A stretch of DNA of 64,000 nucleotides from Bacteroidia bacterium (GTDB taxonomy: Bacteria > Bacteroidota > Bacteroidia > UKL13-3): NCBI GenBank assembly GCA_025454975.1, contig JALONK010000006.1, positions 1-64,000 of the forward strand. Direction: 5' to 3'. The translations under genes were made by a program, and so were the position numbers. Below, in pieces: positions 27,170-36,839 of this stretch. How positions within the stretch are numbered: position 1 is the first letter of the stretch; the number at the start of each line of letters is the position of its first letter. The notes beneath the pieces are model-generated. The model saw nothing but the letters and a program-made list of their open reading frames with translations. It was not told where the DNA came from and made no database searches.

Positions 27170-27472
27170 ACGCCACACAAACATAAGCAATTGAACCTTC
27201 GTTGATGAGTTTATTTGAGGCTTCAAAACTTAACTTACTGATTCATTTTGTGGTAAAATGATACATACCATATTTATTTATAGATGCACCTGATATTCTA
27301 CAGTAGGTAATTTACTTCAATACCTATAACCGGTAAATTATACAATTTAATTAAAACTTTACCTAGGTATTATTGTTGTGCAAATACCTTTCAAACCTCA
27401 TAATAATTCAATATTTAATGGTTGTTTAATTGACCGTTAAACACAATATTTGCCGCATCAAAAAAATACGAT
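27170..27472. other. Noncoding spacer rich in GGTA/TACC inverted repeats
   Basis: This 303-base divergent spacer between the AlbA_2 gene and isocitrate dehydrogenase contains no convincing gene. It does contain AATACCT (27319-27325) mirrored by AGGTATT (27364-27370), the palindrome ACCTAGGT (27361-27368), and additional TAGGTAA and AATACCTTT copies. These may be regulator sites for icd. No clear TAnnTTTG box was found. Confidence 0.4.
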
Positions 27473-28927
27473 ATGTCACAACCGATTAAAATATCAGTAG
27501 CCAAAGGCGACGGTATAGGTCCGGAAATTATGGACGCTGTTTTAAGTGTGTTTAATGCCGCACAAGTTCCCCTCGAATATGAATTTATTGACATGGGAAA
27601 AACATTTTTCGAACAAGGATTCGGAACAGGTATGACACCCGCTGCGAAAGAAAGTGTTGAACACAACGGTATTTTATTTAAAGGTCCGATGGAAACACCC
27701 AAAGGAAAGGGGATGAAATCTATTAATGTTACGGCTCGTAAAACATGGAGTACTTATGCTAATCGTCGTCATTTCCAAAGTTTACCCGGAGTTGATACAG
27801 TGTTTAGCAGGGCAGGTATTCCGGTAGATATCACTATTGTACGCGAAAATATTGAAGGCACTTATGGTGGAATTGAGCATTTAAATACACATGATGTAGC
27901 GATTTGCCGACGTATTATCACTCGTCCCGGCTCAGAGCAAGTTATTCGTTTTGCTTTTGAAATGGCACGTAAAGAAGGATTTACCAAGGTTACCTGTGCG
28001 CATAAAGCCAATATCATGAAGATTACAGACGGAATGTTCCTTGAAACTTTCCAACGAGTAGCCACTGAATATCCGGAAATTCAATCGAATGACATTATAG
28101 TTGATGACTTAGCTATGAAACTAGTAGCTCGACCACAAGAATTTCAAGTGGTGGTGTTAACCAACTTGCAAGGTGATATCATGAGCGATTTATGTGCAGG
28201 TTTAGTAGGAGGTTTAGGTTTTGCTCCTTCTGCAAACGTTGGCGATAACATTAGTATTTTTGAAGCAGTGCATGGAACCGCTCCTGATATTACAGGAAAA
28301 GGTGTTGCAAATCCAACATCACTTTTATTAAGTGGGTTGATGATGCTTAGGTATTTGGGTTTTGTTAAACATGCAGCAAATATCGAAAATGCGCTGCGCT
28401 ATACTTTAGAGCAAGGTGTACACACCGGTGATTTTGGAGATAGAACTATCCCTTCAGTTGGTACAACAGCATTTGCAGATGCAATTATCGCAAATCTTGG
28501 TAAACAACCACAGTTTTCTAAACCACGTGAAGCAGTAGAGGGTGTAAGTATATTTAAAAAACCACAAGCGCCGGCAGGACAAAAAATGATGGTTAGCGCT
28601 GATACGACTGAAAAGAAAATTATTGGTGTGGATGTTTTTATAGAAAGTGCATTGAATGGTGAAGAGCTGGCCAACTTAATTGGTCCTGTTGTTCCATCTT
28701 CTCTTAAACTTACTATGATTAGTAATCGTGGTACAATGGTTTGGCCTACCGGTTCGGTATTTACCGAATGTGTAAACCACTACAGGGTTAGGGTTGAAGG
28801 TGAAACCAATCCACGCGAAATTTTTGCCTTCTTGGCTAATTTATCCGATCATTTGTACGTGCCTTCTTATGAAGTGCTTCGTCAATACGGTGATAAACCG
28901 GGATTTTCTCTGGCACAAGGTCAATAA
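27473..28927 (+). CDS. icd: Isocitrate dehydrogenase, long Thermus-type with C-terminal extension
   Basis: This enzyme oxidises isocitrate to 2-oxoglutarate and CO2 in the TCA cycle. The 484 residues contain GDGIGPEI, the substrate-binding ITIVRENIEGTYGG, the metal site TNLQGDIMSDLCAGLVGG and EAVHGTAPDITGKGVANP. It is longer than E. coli Icd: after about residue 335 there is an extra 150-residue domain like that of the Thermus/Rickettsia-type enzymes. Cofactor choice (NADP or NAD) cannot be read safely from sequence by eye. It is a single gene with a strong terminator at 28943-28978. Confidence 0.92.
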   Translation: MSQPIKISVAKGDGIGPEIMDAVLSVFNAAQVPLEYEFIDMGKTFFEQGFGTGMTPAAKESVEHNGILFKGPMETPKGKGMKSINVTARKTWSTYANRRHFQSLPGVDTVFSRAGIPVDITIVRENIEGTYGGIEHLNTHDVAICRRIITRPGSEQVIRFAFEMARKEGFTKVTCAHKANIMKITDGMFLETFQRVATEYPEIQSNDIIVDDLAMKLVARPQEFQVVVLTNLQGDIMSDLCAGLVGGLGFAPSANVGDNISIFEAVHGTAPDITGKGVANPTSLLLSGLMMLRYLGFVKHAANIENALRYTLEQGVHTGDFGDRTIPSVGTTAFADAIIANLGKQPQFSKPREAVEGVSIFKKPQAPAGQKMMVSADTTEKKIIGVDVFIESALNGEELANLIGPVVPSSLKLTMISNRGTMVWPTGSVFTECVNHYRVRVEGETNPREIFAFLANLSDHLYVPSYEVLRQYGDKPGFSLAQGQ

Positions 28928-28942
28928 AGATTATTTTAGAAC

Positions 28943-28978
28943 AAAAAAGAGACTATCATAACGGTAGTCTCTTTTTTT
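28943..28978. terminator. Strong bidirectional terminator
   Basis: AAAAAAGAGACTA (28943-28955) pairs with TAGTCTCTTTTTT (28965-28977). A on one side and T on the other allow it to stop icd from the left and pheT from the right. Confidence 0.9.
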
Positions 28979-29101
28979 ATTTATTGCATTCACAAGCATT
29001 ATTAACAGCCGTTTCGATATTGTTTGATTAAACCTAACGACTTAAACGTAAGTTTTAAAACTAGCTGCTTGATATTAATTGTATGCTAAAACCGCGCTTG
29101 A

Positions 29102-31495
29102 TTAACGTAAGGTTGCACCCAAGGCTGTTTGAAACTGCTGTAAAAGCTTTTTCATAGTAGCATCTATAACCTCATCAGTTAAGGTTTTCTCATTATCTTG
29201 AAGAATAAAACTTATGGCATAGGATTTTTTTCCTTCAGCAATTTTATCACCCGTATATACATCGAATACATTTATTTCCTTCAATAATTGTTGTTCAGTT
29301 TTACGAGCCAATTTTTCGATATCTGAATATTGTACCTGAGCATCTACGATCAATGCTAAATCTCTTCTAACCGAAGGAAATGCTGCAATAGGTTTAATTT
29401 TCACCTGATATTGTTGATGCAAGGCTAATACCGTATCCCAATTAAAATCAGCAAACCAAACCTCATCGTTCAAATCGAAATTTTTTGCAACCTTAGCATC
29501 CACAGCACCGAAAGTAACTATAGTTTTATTTTGCAACGCATAAACAGTTTCAAATGCAAGATTTCCTTGAAGTTGATATTGAGTTTCCCATTTTTTTATA
29601 CCACATTGTAATAAAACTTTTTCAACTATCGCTTTTAAAGTGTAGTAGGTTGTAGGTTTAGGTTGTTCAAGCCAATGCTCATCATATAAGCCTCCGCAAC
29701 ATACCACAGCTAAATGTTGTTGTTCGTTATAACCTGTATTTGTTTTAGCATAAGTTTTACCAAACTCATAAACTTTTAAATTACCTGCTTTTCGGTTTTT
29801 ATTGTATTGCAAAACTTCTAAAAGTTGATATTGCAAACTCATCCTCATCATATCTAAATCAGCACTTAATGGATTTAGCATTTTAACCGCTTCTGTTTGC
29901 TGATCTTCACTGTAGTAGGCACTCTTAGTTAAACTATTATTTACACATTCTAAAAAACCATTATTACTTAACCAATCACTCACTTTATTCCTAATAGCGA
30001 ATTGTTTATCTTCTTCACTATTGCTTACAGAAATAGTGATATGTTCGGGTATTGCAATATTATTTAAACCGTAAATGCGTAACAATTCTTCTGCTACATC
30101 AGCAAAACGAGTGACATCAGTTCGGTATAATGGTACTAAGAGTTTAAGTTCTTCTGTTGTTTCACCGGTGATTTCGAAATCAAGTGCAAGTAGAATGGCC
30201 TTAACTTCATCAACAGGAATTTGTTTACCAATTAGTTGGGCAAAGCGATCAAACGAAAAGGTAATTTCAGTTTTGGCTATCGGATTTGGATAAACATCAA
30301 TCAATTTACTGCATACTTCACCTCCCGCAATTTCATTTATCAATTGCACAACCCTTGCCAATGCCGGAATGGTCATTTCAATATCAGTACCTCTTTCATA
30401 TCTAAATGCAGCATCAGTGCTTAATCCGTGAGCTTTCGCTGTTTTCCTTACAGATGCAGGAATAAAAGTTGCACTCTCAATAAAAATAGATGAGGTTTTA
30501 CCTTGAATGCCTGAATGTAATCCTCCAAAAACTCCACCTATAGCTAATGGTTTTGTATCATCACAAATCATACACTCAGTTCCGCTTAGTTTACGTTCAG
30601 TTTTATCGAGTGTAGTAAACAAGGTTTGTGGAGCTACTTTTTTAACAATAATTTTATTGCCATTAATAGCATCAACATCAAAAGCATGAAGCGGTTGACC
30701 TAACTCATGCATAACATAATTAGTGGCATCAACAACGTTATTTATTGAGGCAATGCCTATAACCTTTAATTTATTTTGTAACCAAGCTGGCGACTCTTTT
30801 ACGTGAATATTTTTCATTACGATACCACTATACCTTATACAATCGGTATCTTCAATAATCACCTTTATTGGTTCATCATTATGCACCGGAATGGTGGTGG
30901 CAGGCAGTATAATCGGTAATTTGGTAACAGCTCTTATATCACGTGCAACACCTAAATGTGAAGCTGCATCGCCGCGGTTAGCTGTTAATCCAATTTCTAT
31001 TAAATAATCGCTGTAGTTTTCAAAATAATCTGATGCAGGTTTCCCTATTTCGTAATGTTCAGGTAAAACTAAAATGCCATCATGGCTTTCTCCTAAACTC
31101 AATTCATCTTCTGCACAAATCATCCCTTCGCTAAGTTCGCCCCTTATTTTTGATTTTTTTATTTCAAATGGTTCTCCTTTGGTAGGATGCACCCATGCCC
31201 CAACTTTAGCAATCAGTACTTTTTGTCCTGCAGCAACATTAGGTGCGCCGCAAACAATATGTAATGGCGCTGATTCTCCAATATCAACCGTTGTTACTTT
31301 AAGTTTATCTGCATTTGGATGTTTATCACAAGTAATAACCTTTCCTACTACAATATCTTTTAGTCCGCCCGGAATGCTATTAAATTCCTCCGTATGTTCA
31401 ACCTCAAGTCCGGTATTCGTTAATAACTTTGCTATTTCTTCAACAGAAAGTTGGGTATTAATTAGTTCATTAAGCCAGTGATAAGAAATCTTCAT
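29102..31495 (-). CDS. pheT: Phenylalanyl-tRNA synthetase beta subunit
   Basis: PheT forms the alpha2-beta2 synthetase that charges tRNA-Phe. With the ATG at 31495 it is 797 residues, the usual size. The order is as expected: MKISYHWLNELI start, tRNA-binding fold (KVTTVDIGE, HIVCGAPNVAAGQKVLIA), the B3/B4 editing domain (INNVVDATNYVMHELGQPLHAFD), B5 and a C-terminal FDX-ACB domain (FPSVRRDLALIVD). The 14 residues before 31495 are not family-like, and a -7-like box lies between the two starts. pheS is elsewhere. Confidence 0.95.
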   Translation of the reverse strand: MKISYHWLNELINTQLSVEEIAKLLTNTGLEVEHTEEFNSIPGGLKDIVVGKVITCDKHPNADKLKVTTVDIGESAPLHIVCGAPNVAAGQKVLIAKVGAWVHPTKGEPFEIKKSKIRGELSEGMICAEDELSLGESHDGILVLPEHYEIGKPASDYFENYSDYLIEIGLTANRGDAASHLGVARDIRAVTKLPIILPATTIPVHNDEPIKVIIEDTDCIRYSGIVMKNIHVKESPAWLQNKLKVIGIASINNVVDATNYVMHELGQPLHAFDVDAINGNKIIVKKVAPQTLFTTLDKTERKLSGTECMICDDTKPLAIGGVFGGLHSGIQGKTSSIFIESATFIPASVRKTAKAHGLSTDAAFRYERGTDIEMTIPALARVVQLINEIAGGEVCSKLIDVYPNPIAKTEITFSFDRFAQLIGKQIPVDEVKAILLALDFEITGETTEELKLLVPLYRTDVTRFADVAEELLRIYGLNNIAIPEHITISVSNSEEDKQFAIRNKVSDWLSNNGFLECVNNSLTKSAYYSEDQQTEAVKMLNPLSADLDMMRMSLQYQLLEVLQYNKNRKAGNLKVYEFGKTYAKTNTGYNEQQHLAVVCCGGLYDEHWLEQPKPTTYYTLKAIVEKVLLQCGIKKWETQYQLQGNLAFETVYALQNKTIVTFGAVDAKVAKNFDLNDEVWFADFNWDTVLALHQQYQVKIKPIAAFPSVRRDLALIVDAQVQYSDIEKLARKTEQQLLKEINVFDVYTGDKIAEGKKSYAISFILQDNEKTLTDEVIDATMKKLLQQFQTALGATLR

Positions 31496-31515
31496 GTGAT
31501 TTGTAATATTCACGG

Positions 31516-31523
31516 CGAAAATA
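31516..31523 (-). promoter_or_regulatory. -7-like box TATTTTCG of pheT
   Basis: It lies 20 bases upstream of the ATG at 31495 and inside the longer frame, supporting the shorter start. Confidence 0.45.
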
Positions 31524-31627
31524 ATAAAACATTGCATATTCTTTAAGTGTACACCTGATGCAGTGTAGTAAACATTAAGTGGACAACCTGAATACTTTAA
31601 ATCAATTGTAACATATACCTTGCGTGT

Positions 31628-32005
31628 ATGTCAATTATATCGGCAATTAATGTTGTTGTTGGCGCAAGCCCAAACCCTGAAAGGTATGCCTACAAAGCGG
31701 CGAATATGCTAAAGTTATATGGTTATCGTGTTTGGTTATTCGGGGTTAAAAAGGGGGTTATTGATGATATGCCAATTCAGCAACAATGGCCGGAAGCAGA
31801 TGTTGAGACAGTAACGTTATATATTGGTAAAGACTTACAGCCACAATACTACGAACAAATTATTGACTTAAAACCGGTTAGGGTAATCTTCAATCCCGGT
31901 ACTGAAAATGAAATATTCGAAAAGCAACTTGAAGTGAATGGAATTTTGGTTGTTAGGGCTTGCACTTTAGTTATGTTAAGAACAGGACAATATCAATTAA
32001 AATAA
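31628..32005 (+). CDS. CoA_binding_2 domain protein
   Basis: The 125-residue protein is a lone Rossmann-like CoA-binding domain: NVVVGASPNPERYAYKAANML, LKLYGYRVWLFGV, VTLYIGKDLQPQYYEQI and VIFNPGTENEIF are the family signature (YccU-type). Such proteins bind CoA or acyl-CoA, but their role is unknown. The ATG comes 5 bases after TACCTTG (31616-31622), a degenerate -7 box. A TPR lipoprotein gene follows 11 bases after the stop and is likely cotranscribed. Confidence 0.85.
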   Translation: MSIISAINVVVGASPNPERYAYKAANMLKLYGYRVWLFGVKKGVIDDMPIQQQWPEADVETVTLYIGKDLQPQYYEQIIDLKPVRVIFNPGTENEIFEKQLEVNGILVVRACTLVMLRTGQYQLK

Positions 32006-32016
32006 CTTATAAACAC

Positions 32017-32535
32017 ATGAATAAATTAATTAATACAATGTTAATGGTTTTGGTGATTGCTTCCTGCGGTTCGCCAAAAGAAAATGCTTTAAAAGAAATT
32101 GATCAATTAGAAAAGCAGGATAGTTTGTTTGATGCAGCAACTTTGCAGGCCAGAAAAGATGCCTACCTTCAATTTGCCGAAAAATATCCCGACGATGAAC
32201 ATAGTCCTGACTTTTTGTTTAAGGCGGCACAAAATCTTGGTGCCTTGGCTCAAGAAACCGGCGATTCATCCTTACATCGCCAATCTATAGTTTTGTTTGA
32301 GCGCATTACCACAACCTATCCCCAACATCCTTTAGCTGAAGATGCATTATTGCTTAAGGGATTTGTATTGGAGAATCATTTAAAAGATATTTCTGCGGCT
32401 AAAGCAGCATATCAAGAGGTAATTGCGAAATATCCGACAGGTGAATTGGCAGAAGAAGCCAAATTGTCTATTGAAAATTTAGGTGTTGAGCCTGCTGAAA
32501 TTGTAAAGAAATTTCAGTCGGATACCATAAAATAA
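32017..32535 (+). CDS. TPR lipoprotein
   Basis: With the ATG at 32017 the protein has 172 residues and begins with a lipoprotein signal (VLVIASCGSPKE, Cys about residue 14). Two or three TPR-like helix pairs follow (SPDFLFKAAQNLGALAQETG, LAEDALLLKGFVLENHLKD), including the typical FAEKYPDDEHSPDF of outer-membrane-lipoprotein (BamD/YbgF-like) repeats. It is too short for BamD itself. A longer frame from 31960 would remove the signal sequence and overlap the upstream gene, so it is rejected. Confidence 0.8.
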   Translation: MNKLINTMLMVLVIASCGSPKENALKEIDQLEKQDSLFDAATLQARKDAYLQFAEKYPDDEHSPDFLFKAAQNLGALAQETGDSSLHRQSIVLFERITTTYPQHPLAEDALLLKGFVLENHLKDISAAKAAYQEVIAKYPTGELAEEAKLSIENLGVEPAEIVKKFQSDTIK

Positions 32536-32561
32536 TACACTTCATCGTGTAAAGTTGAGTC

Positions 32562-32599
32562 AAAGAAAAAGCCGTTGCAACGCAACGGCTTTTCTTTTA
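32562..32599. terminator. Bidirectional terminator between TPR lipoprotein and trxA
   Basis: AAGCCGTTGC and GCAACGGCTT pair with an AA-containing loop, flanked by A run and T run. It serves both convergent genes. Confidence 0.88.
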
Positions 32600-32615
32600 T
32601 TGATTATGCCTTGAG

Positions 32616-32936
32616 TTAAGCCATTTGTGCTTCAAGTTTATTAACCAAAACGTGTTTTGGTACTGCACCTACTTGTTTGTCAACTACCTCACCATTCTTA
32701 AAAAACAACAAGGCAGGAATGCTCATAATACCGTAATGACTGGAAATAACCGGATTGTTATCTACGTCAACTTTCCCAACTATAGCTTTACCATTATATT
32801 CATTTGCGATTTCATCTACTACAGGTCCAACCATTCTGCATGGTCCGCACCATTCAGCCCAAAAATCAACTAATACAGGTTTGTCACTTTTTAAAACAAT
32901 CTCTTCAAAATTGCTGTCATTAATTTCTATTGCCAT
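32616..32936 (-). CDS. trxA: Thioredoxin
   Basis: The 106-residue cytosolic protein has the classical active site WAEWCGPCRMV. The cis-proline segment is MSIPALLFF and the conserved Asp lies in PVLVDFWAEWC. It reduces protein disulfides using thioredoxin reductase. No signal peptide is present, unlike the CGWC protein at 8800. It lies just downstream of dnaE on the same strand with a 100-base gap, but probably has its own promoter. Confidence 0.95.
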   Translation of the reverse strand: MAIEINDSNFEEIVLKSDKPVLVDFWAEWCGPCRMVGPVVDEIANEYNGKAIVGKVDVDNNPVISSHYGIMSIPALLFFKNGEVVDKQVGAVPKHVLVNKLEAQMA

Positions 32937-33036
32937 AATATTTTATATTTAATTATTTCAGGTTGCAATATTCAACAATAATTCCAAACTTTTAAATAGT
33001 ATCTGTTTTGTCAGTTATGCTTAACATAACTTTTCG

Positions 33037-36000
33037 TTATGCATTAATCTTATACTCAATATCCATTTCTTCTAACTGCTGTAAGGTTTCATTATTCAGG
33101 CTGATGCGATATCGTCGTGCGGTTGAATCAACAAATAGCTTTTGCTCATCATCAACCAACATAAGTTTAAGCAATGCCTCACCTTTATTACTTTCTAATA
33201 GCTGTTGAAATTGTTGTAAAAAATTGTTGTTTACTTTGGCTGTTTTTATTTGTACCAAAACACTTTTCAAAAGTTTGTCTCTTACTTCCGACAGGAGTAT
33301 AATGCTGTTCACCTTAAGTTCATATTCTTCTTCATTATTAAACCTAGGTTTCATTATTCCTTTAATGTATAACATTTGGCCTTGACCAATCAGATGTTTG
33401 AACTTTAAATAATCTTCACTCCAAAGCATAATTTTAGTTTGTCCGGTATAATCTTCTAAGGTAAATCCTCCGTATTGTTTATTGTTTTTTTGACTTGTTT
33501 TTTCATAGTTGTCAATAACGATTCCTGCAATACTTATTTCTGTATTTTTTTTCTCATGTATTGCACTGATATGGGTACTCACAAAATTATTAAACTCCAA
33601 TTTGTAATCATCTAATGGATGGCCACTAAGGTACATGCCCAGTACTTCTTTTTCTTTACGAAGTTTTTCCATTAGTCCCCAAGGTTCGCAAGCAGGAATA
33701 GCCGGTTCTGTGAGGGTAACTGTTGTTGATCCACCAAACAACGATTGTTGATTAGCAGATTCTTGTGCTTGGGCATTATTGGCAAAACGAATGGCTTTTT
33801 CTAACAAATTAGGCTCGTCGGTATTAGATGCATAAAAATATTGAGCTCGATGTGTTTGCATGAATCCATCAAATGCGCCTCCATAAGCCAAACCTTCTAA
33901 AGTTTTTTTATTTACGGCACGCAGGTTAACTCTTTTAGTTAAGTCGAAAATGCTGGTATATGGTCCATTTAATTCTCTTTCTTTAATTATTTCTTCAACT
34001 GCCGATTCACCAACGCCTTTAATGGCGCCTAAACCAAAGCGAATTTCACCATTTTTATTTACTGCAAAATCTACCTCTGATTCGTTAACATCAGGACCAA
34101 GCACATTAATTCCCATTCGTTTGCACTCTTCCATAAAAAAAGTAACCTTATCAATATTACTTTGGTTATTGGTAAGCAGTGCGCACATATATTCACGAGG
34201 ATAATGTGCCTTTAAATAGCCGGTTTGAAAAGCTACAAATGCATAACATGTGGAATGCGATTTGTTAAATGCATAAGACGCAAAAGCCTCCCAGTCAGTC
34301 CATACTTTTTCTAGTACTTTAGCATCATGACCTTTTTTAGAGGCATTTTCTATAAATTGAGGTTTTAGTTTATCCAAGGTTTTACGGTCTTTTTTACCCA
34401 TGGCCTTCCTTAAAACATCCGCATCACCTTTGGTAAAATCAGCCAACTTCTGCGACAATAGCATCACCTGTTCTTGATACACGGTAATTCCGTAGGTGTC
34501 TTTTAAGTGCTCTTCCATATCGGCTAAATCAAACACCACTTCCTCTTTTCCGTGCTTACGGTTTATATAGTTTGGAATATATGCCAAAGGTCCCGGACGA
34601 TACAGGGCATTCATTGCAATTAAATCTTCAAAACGATCGGGTTTCAGTTCCTTTAAATACTTTTGCATGCCTGCACTTTCAAATTGAAAAGTGCCATTTG
34701 TTTCTCCTCTTGCAAATAAGGCTAATGTTTCGCTATCATCTAAAGGAATAGCATCAATATTAAGTTTGACACCATGTTTTTTTTCAATCAGTTCAAGTGC
34801 GTCGCGGATGATGGTTAAGTTTTTCAACCCTAAAAAATCCATTTTAATAACCCCTGCATCTTCAATTACCTTACCATCGTATTGGGTTAATAATAAATCA
34901 GAATCTTTAGCAACGGCCACAGGGATTAAATCAGTTAAATCTTGAGGTGCAATAATAATTCCTGCAGCATGCACGCCGGTTCCGCGCACCGAACCTTCTA
35001 AAATGAGTGCCTCTTTTAATACGGTAGATTTTAAATCATTGCCATGATAAAATTCACGCAACTTCTTAACATTATCAATGTCCTCAGTTTGTAAACCCTC
35101 TTTATCTTTTAAACTTTTTTCACCTTCCAACGGAGCTTTTAAAACCCTGTCTAAAGATATTCCAGGTTTTTCGGGAACAAGTTTAGCGAGCATATTACTT
35201 TCAGGTAATGGTAAATCAAGTACGCGCGCCACATCCTTAATGCTCATTTTAGCGGCCATACTGCCATAAGTAACAATTTGAGCAACCTGATTTTTGCCAT
35301 ATTTTTCTACTACATAATCAATTACTTTCTGTCTGCCTTCATCATCAAAGTCGGTATCAATATCGGGCATCGACTTACGGTCGGGGTTTAAGAACCTTTC
35401 AAATAGCAAATCATATTTAATAGGGTCAATATTAGTGATACCAATACAATAGGCAACTGCACTTCCTGCAGCCGAACCTCGGCCCGGACCTACAAAAACG
35501 CCTAAGTCTCGGCCTGCTTTAATAAAATCAGATACAATTAAAAAATATCCTGCAAACCCCATGGTTCTAATGGTGTGTAATTCAAATTTTAATCGTTCCT
35601 CAATTTCGGCAGTAATTTCATTGTAACGCCCCTTAGCTCCTTCCCATGTAAGGTGTTCTAAATAATCAATCTGTTCGGTAAAACCTTCCGGTAATGGGAA
35701 ATTTGGCAATAATATATCACGTTTAAGGTCTAAATATTCTACTTTATCTACAATCTGATTAGTGTTGTCAATAGCTTCCGGTATATCGTGAAACAGTGCT
35801 GACATCTCTTCGGTTGTTTTAAAATAAAATTGGTCATTAGCAAATGCAAAGCGTTTACCTTTTACAAAAGTGTCATCATCACTAAAATCCTTCATGGTTG
35901 GCGTACTCTGCTTTTCGCCTGTATTGATGCACAATAAAATATCATGAGCATTCGCATCTGCTTGGTCAACATAATGCGAATCATTAGATGCAATTATTGG

Positions 36001-36621
36001 AACTTGATATTTATGTGCAAACTTTATCAATACATCATTTACCTTAATTTGGTCCGGTATATCATGGCGTTGCAATTCAACATAATAATCTTCACCAAAT
36101 AAATCCAACCACCACTTAAACTCCTTTTCTGCGGCATCTTCACCCTGACGTAAAATGGCTTTAGGCACCATTGCGCCAATACAACATGTTGTAGCTATTA
36201 ACCCTTTATGGTATTTTTCTATTAAAACTTTGTCAATTCTAGGGTATTTCCCATACAAGCCGTCTAAATAACCTGCAGAACATAATTTTATTAGGTTTTT
36301 GTATCCTTCTTCGTTTTTAGCTAATAATAATTGATGATAACGTTTATCCTTATCTTCTTTGGTAAATGTTCTTTTAAACATATCCTCCACCACATAAAAC
36401 TCACAACCAACAATAGGCTTCACTTTAGGTTTCCCATTTTCACCTTTATGTTTATAAGCCTCAGCCACAAACTTAAATACACCAAACATGTTGCCATGAT
36501 CAGTGATGGCCATGCCGGGCATTTGGTTATTAATGGCCTTCTGATAGAGTTTACTAATATCGGCGGCACCATCCAACAAAGAAAATTGAGTATGTACGTG
36601 TAAATGCGAAAATTGCGGCAT
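33037..36621 (-). CDS. dnaE: DNA polymerase III alpha subunit
   Basis: This is the main replicative polymerase subunit, 1194 residues. The N-terminal PHP domain starts FSHLHVHTQFSLLDGAADI with AITDHGNMFG. Catalytic aspartates lie in MPDIDTDFDDEGRQKV, with GPGRGSAAGSAVAYC and FNKSHSTCYA nearby. The C-terminal OB fold includes GFTLEDYTGQTKIMLW. Length and order match the DnaE1 type, so it is not the short error-prone DnaE2. The -7 box TACTTTCG lies at 36647-36654. Confidence 0.95.
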   Translation of the reverse strand: MPQFSHLHVHTQFSLLDGAADISKLYQKAINNQMPGMAITDHGNMFGVFKFVAEAYKHKGENGKPKVKPIVGCEFYVVEDMFKRTFTKEDKDKRYHQLLLAKNEEGYKNLIKLCSAGYLDGLYGKYPRIDKVLIEKYHKGLIATTCCIGAMVPKAILRQGEDAAEKEFKWWLDLFGEDYYVELQRHDIPDQIKVNDVLIKFAHKYQVPIIASNDSHYVDQADANAHDILLCINTGEKQSTPTMKDFSDDDTFVKGKRFAFANDQFYFKTTEEMSALFHDIPEAIDNTNQIVDKVEYLDLKRDILLPNFPLPEGFTEQIDYLEHLTWEGAKGRYNEITAEIEERLKFELHTIRTMGFAGYFLIVSDFIKAGRDLGVFVGPGRGSAAGSAVAYCIGITNIDPIKYDLLFERFLNPDRKSMPDIDTDFDDEGRQKVIDYVVEKYGKNQVAQIVTYGSMAAKMSIKDVARVLDLPLPESNMLAKLVPEKPGISLDRVLKAPLEGEKSLKDKEGLQTEDIDNVKKLREFYHGNDLKSTVLKEALILEGSVRGTGVHAAGIIIAPQDLTDLIPVAVAKDSDLLLTQYDGKVIEDAGVIKMDFLGLKNLTIIRDALELIEKKHGVKLNIDAIPLDDSETLALFARGETNGTFQFESAGMQKYLKELKPDRFEDLIAMNALYRPGPLAYIPNYINRKHGKEEVVFDLADMEEHLKDTYGITVYQEQVMLLSQKLADFTKGDADVLRKAMGKKDRKTLDKLKPQFIENASKKGHDAKVLEKVWTDWEAFASYAFNKSHSTCYAFVAFQTGYLKAHYPREYMCALLTNNQSNIDKVTFFMEECKRMGINVLGPDVNESEVDFAVNKNGEIRFGLGAIKGVGESAVEEIIKERELNGPYTSIFDLTKRVNLRAVNKKTLEGLAYGGAFDGFMQTHRAQYFYASNTDEPNLLEKAIRFANNAQAQESANQQSLFGGSTTVTLTEPAIPACEPWGLMEKLRKEKEVLGMYLSGHPLDDYKLEFNNFVSTHISAIHEKKNTEISIAGIVIDNYEKTSQKNNKQYGGFTLEDYTGQTKIMLWSEDYLKFKHLIGQGQMLYIKGIMKPRFNNEEEYELKVNSIILLSEVRDKLLKSVLVQIKTAKVNNNFLQQFQQLLESNKGEALLKLMLVDDEQKLFVDSTARRYRISLNNETLQQLEEMDIEYKINA

Positions 36622-36646
36622 AAGTGAATCTAATAATTCGAATCAC

Positions 36647-36654
36647 CGAAAGTA
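36647..36654 (-). promoter_or_regulatory. -7-like box TACTTTCG of dnaE
   Basis: It lies 25 bases upstream of the ATG at 36621 and repeats the box found before ribH. Confidence 0.45.
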
Positions 36655-36800
36655 ATTTTATCTGTAAACAGTATCAAATAGTGTTGAAAAATATGGTGTT
36701 ACAATCGTTTAATTAACTTTAAGTTATAGGGGTTAATAGTTTGTTAGTCAAATTTCAAGGAGGTGTTAAATTTTTCTTAACACTTTTACCCGAAAGTTAC

Positions 36801-36808
36801 TACATTTG
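36801..36808 (+). promoter_or_regulatory. -7 box TACATTTG of the T9SS cargo gene
   Basis: A full TAnnTTTG match 31 bases upstream of the ATG at 36840. Confidence 0.55.
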
Positions 36809-36839
36809 ATTTTTAGATAAAAAACATAAACAATTACCA

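Noticed and set aside
29102..31090. Plus-strand frames of 60-72 codons opposite pheT
   Set aside because: They are shadows of a gene whose domains are all accounted for.
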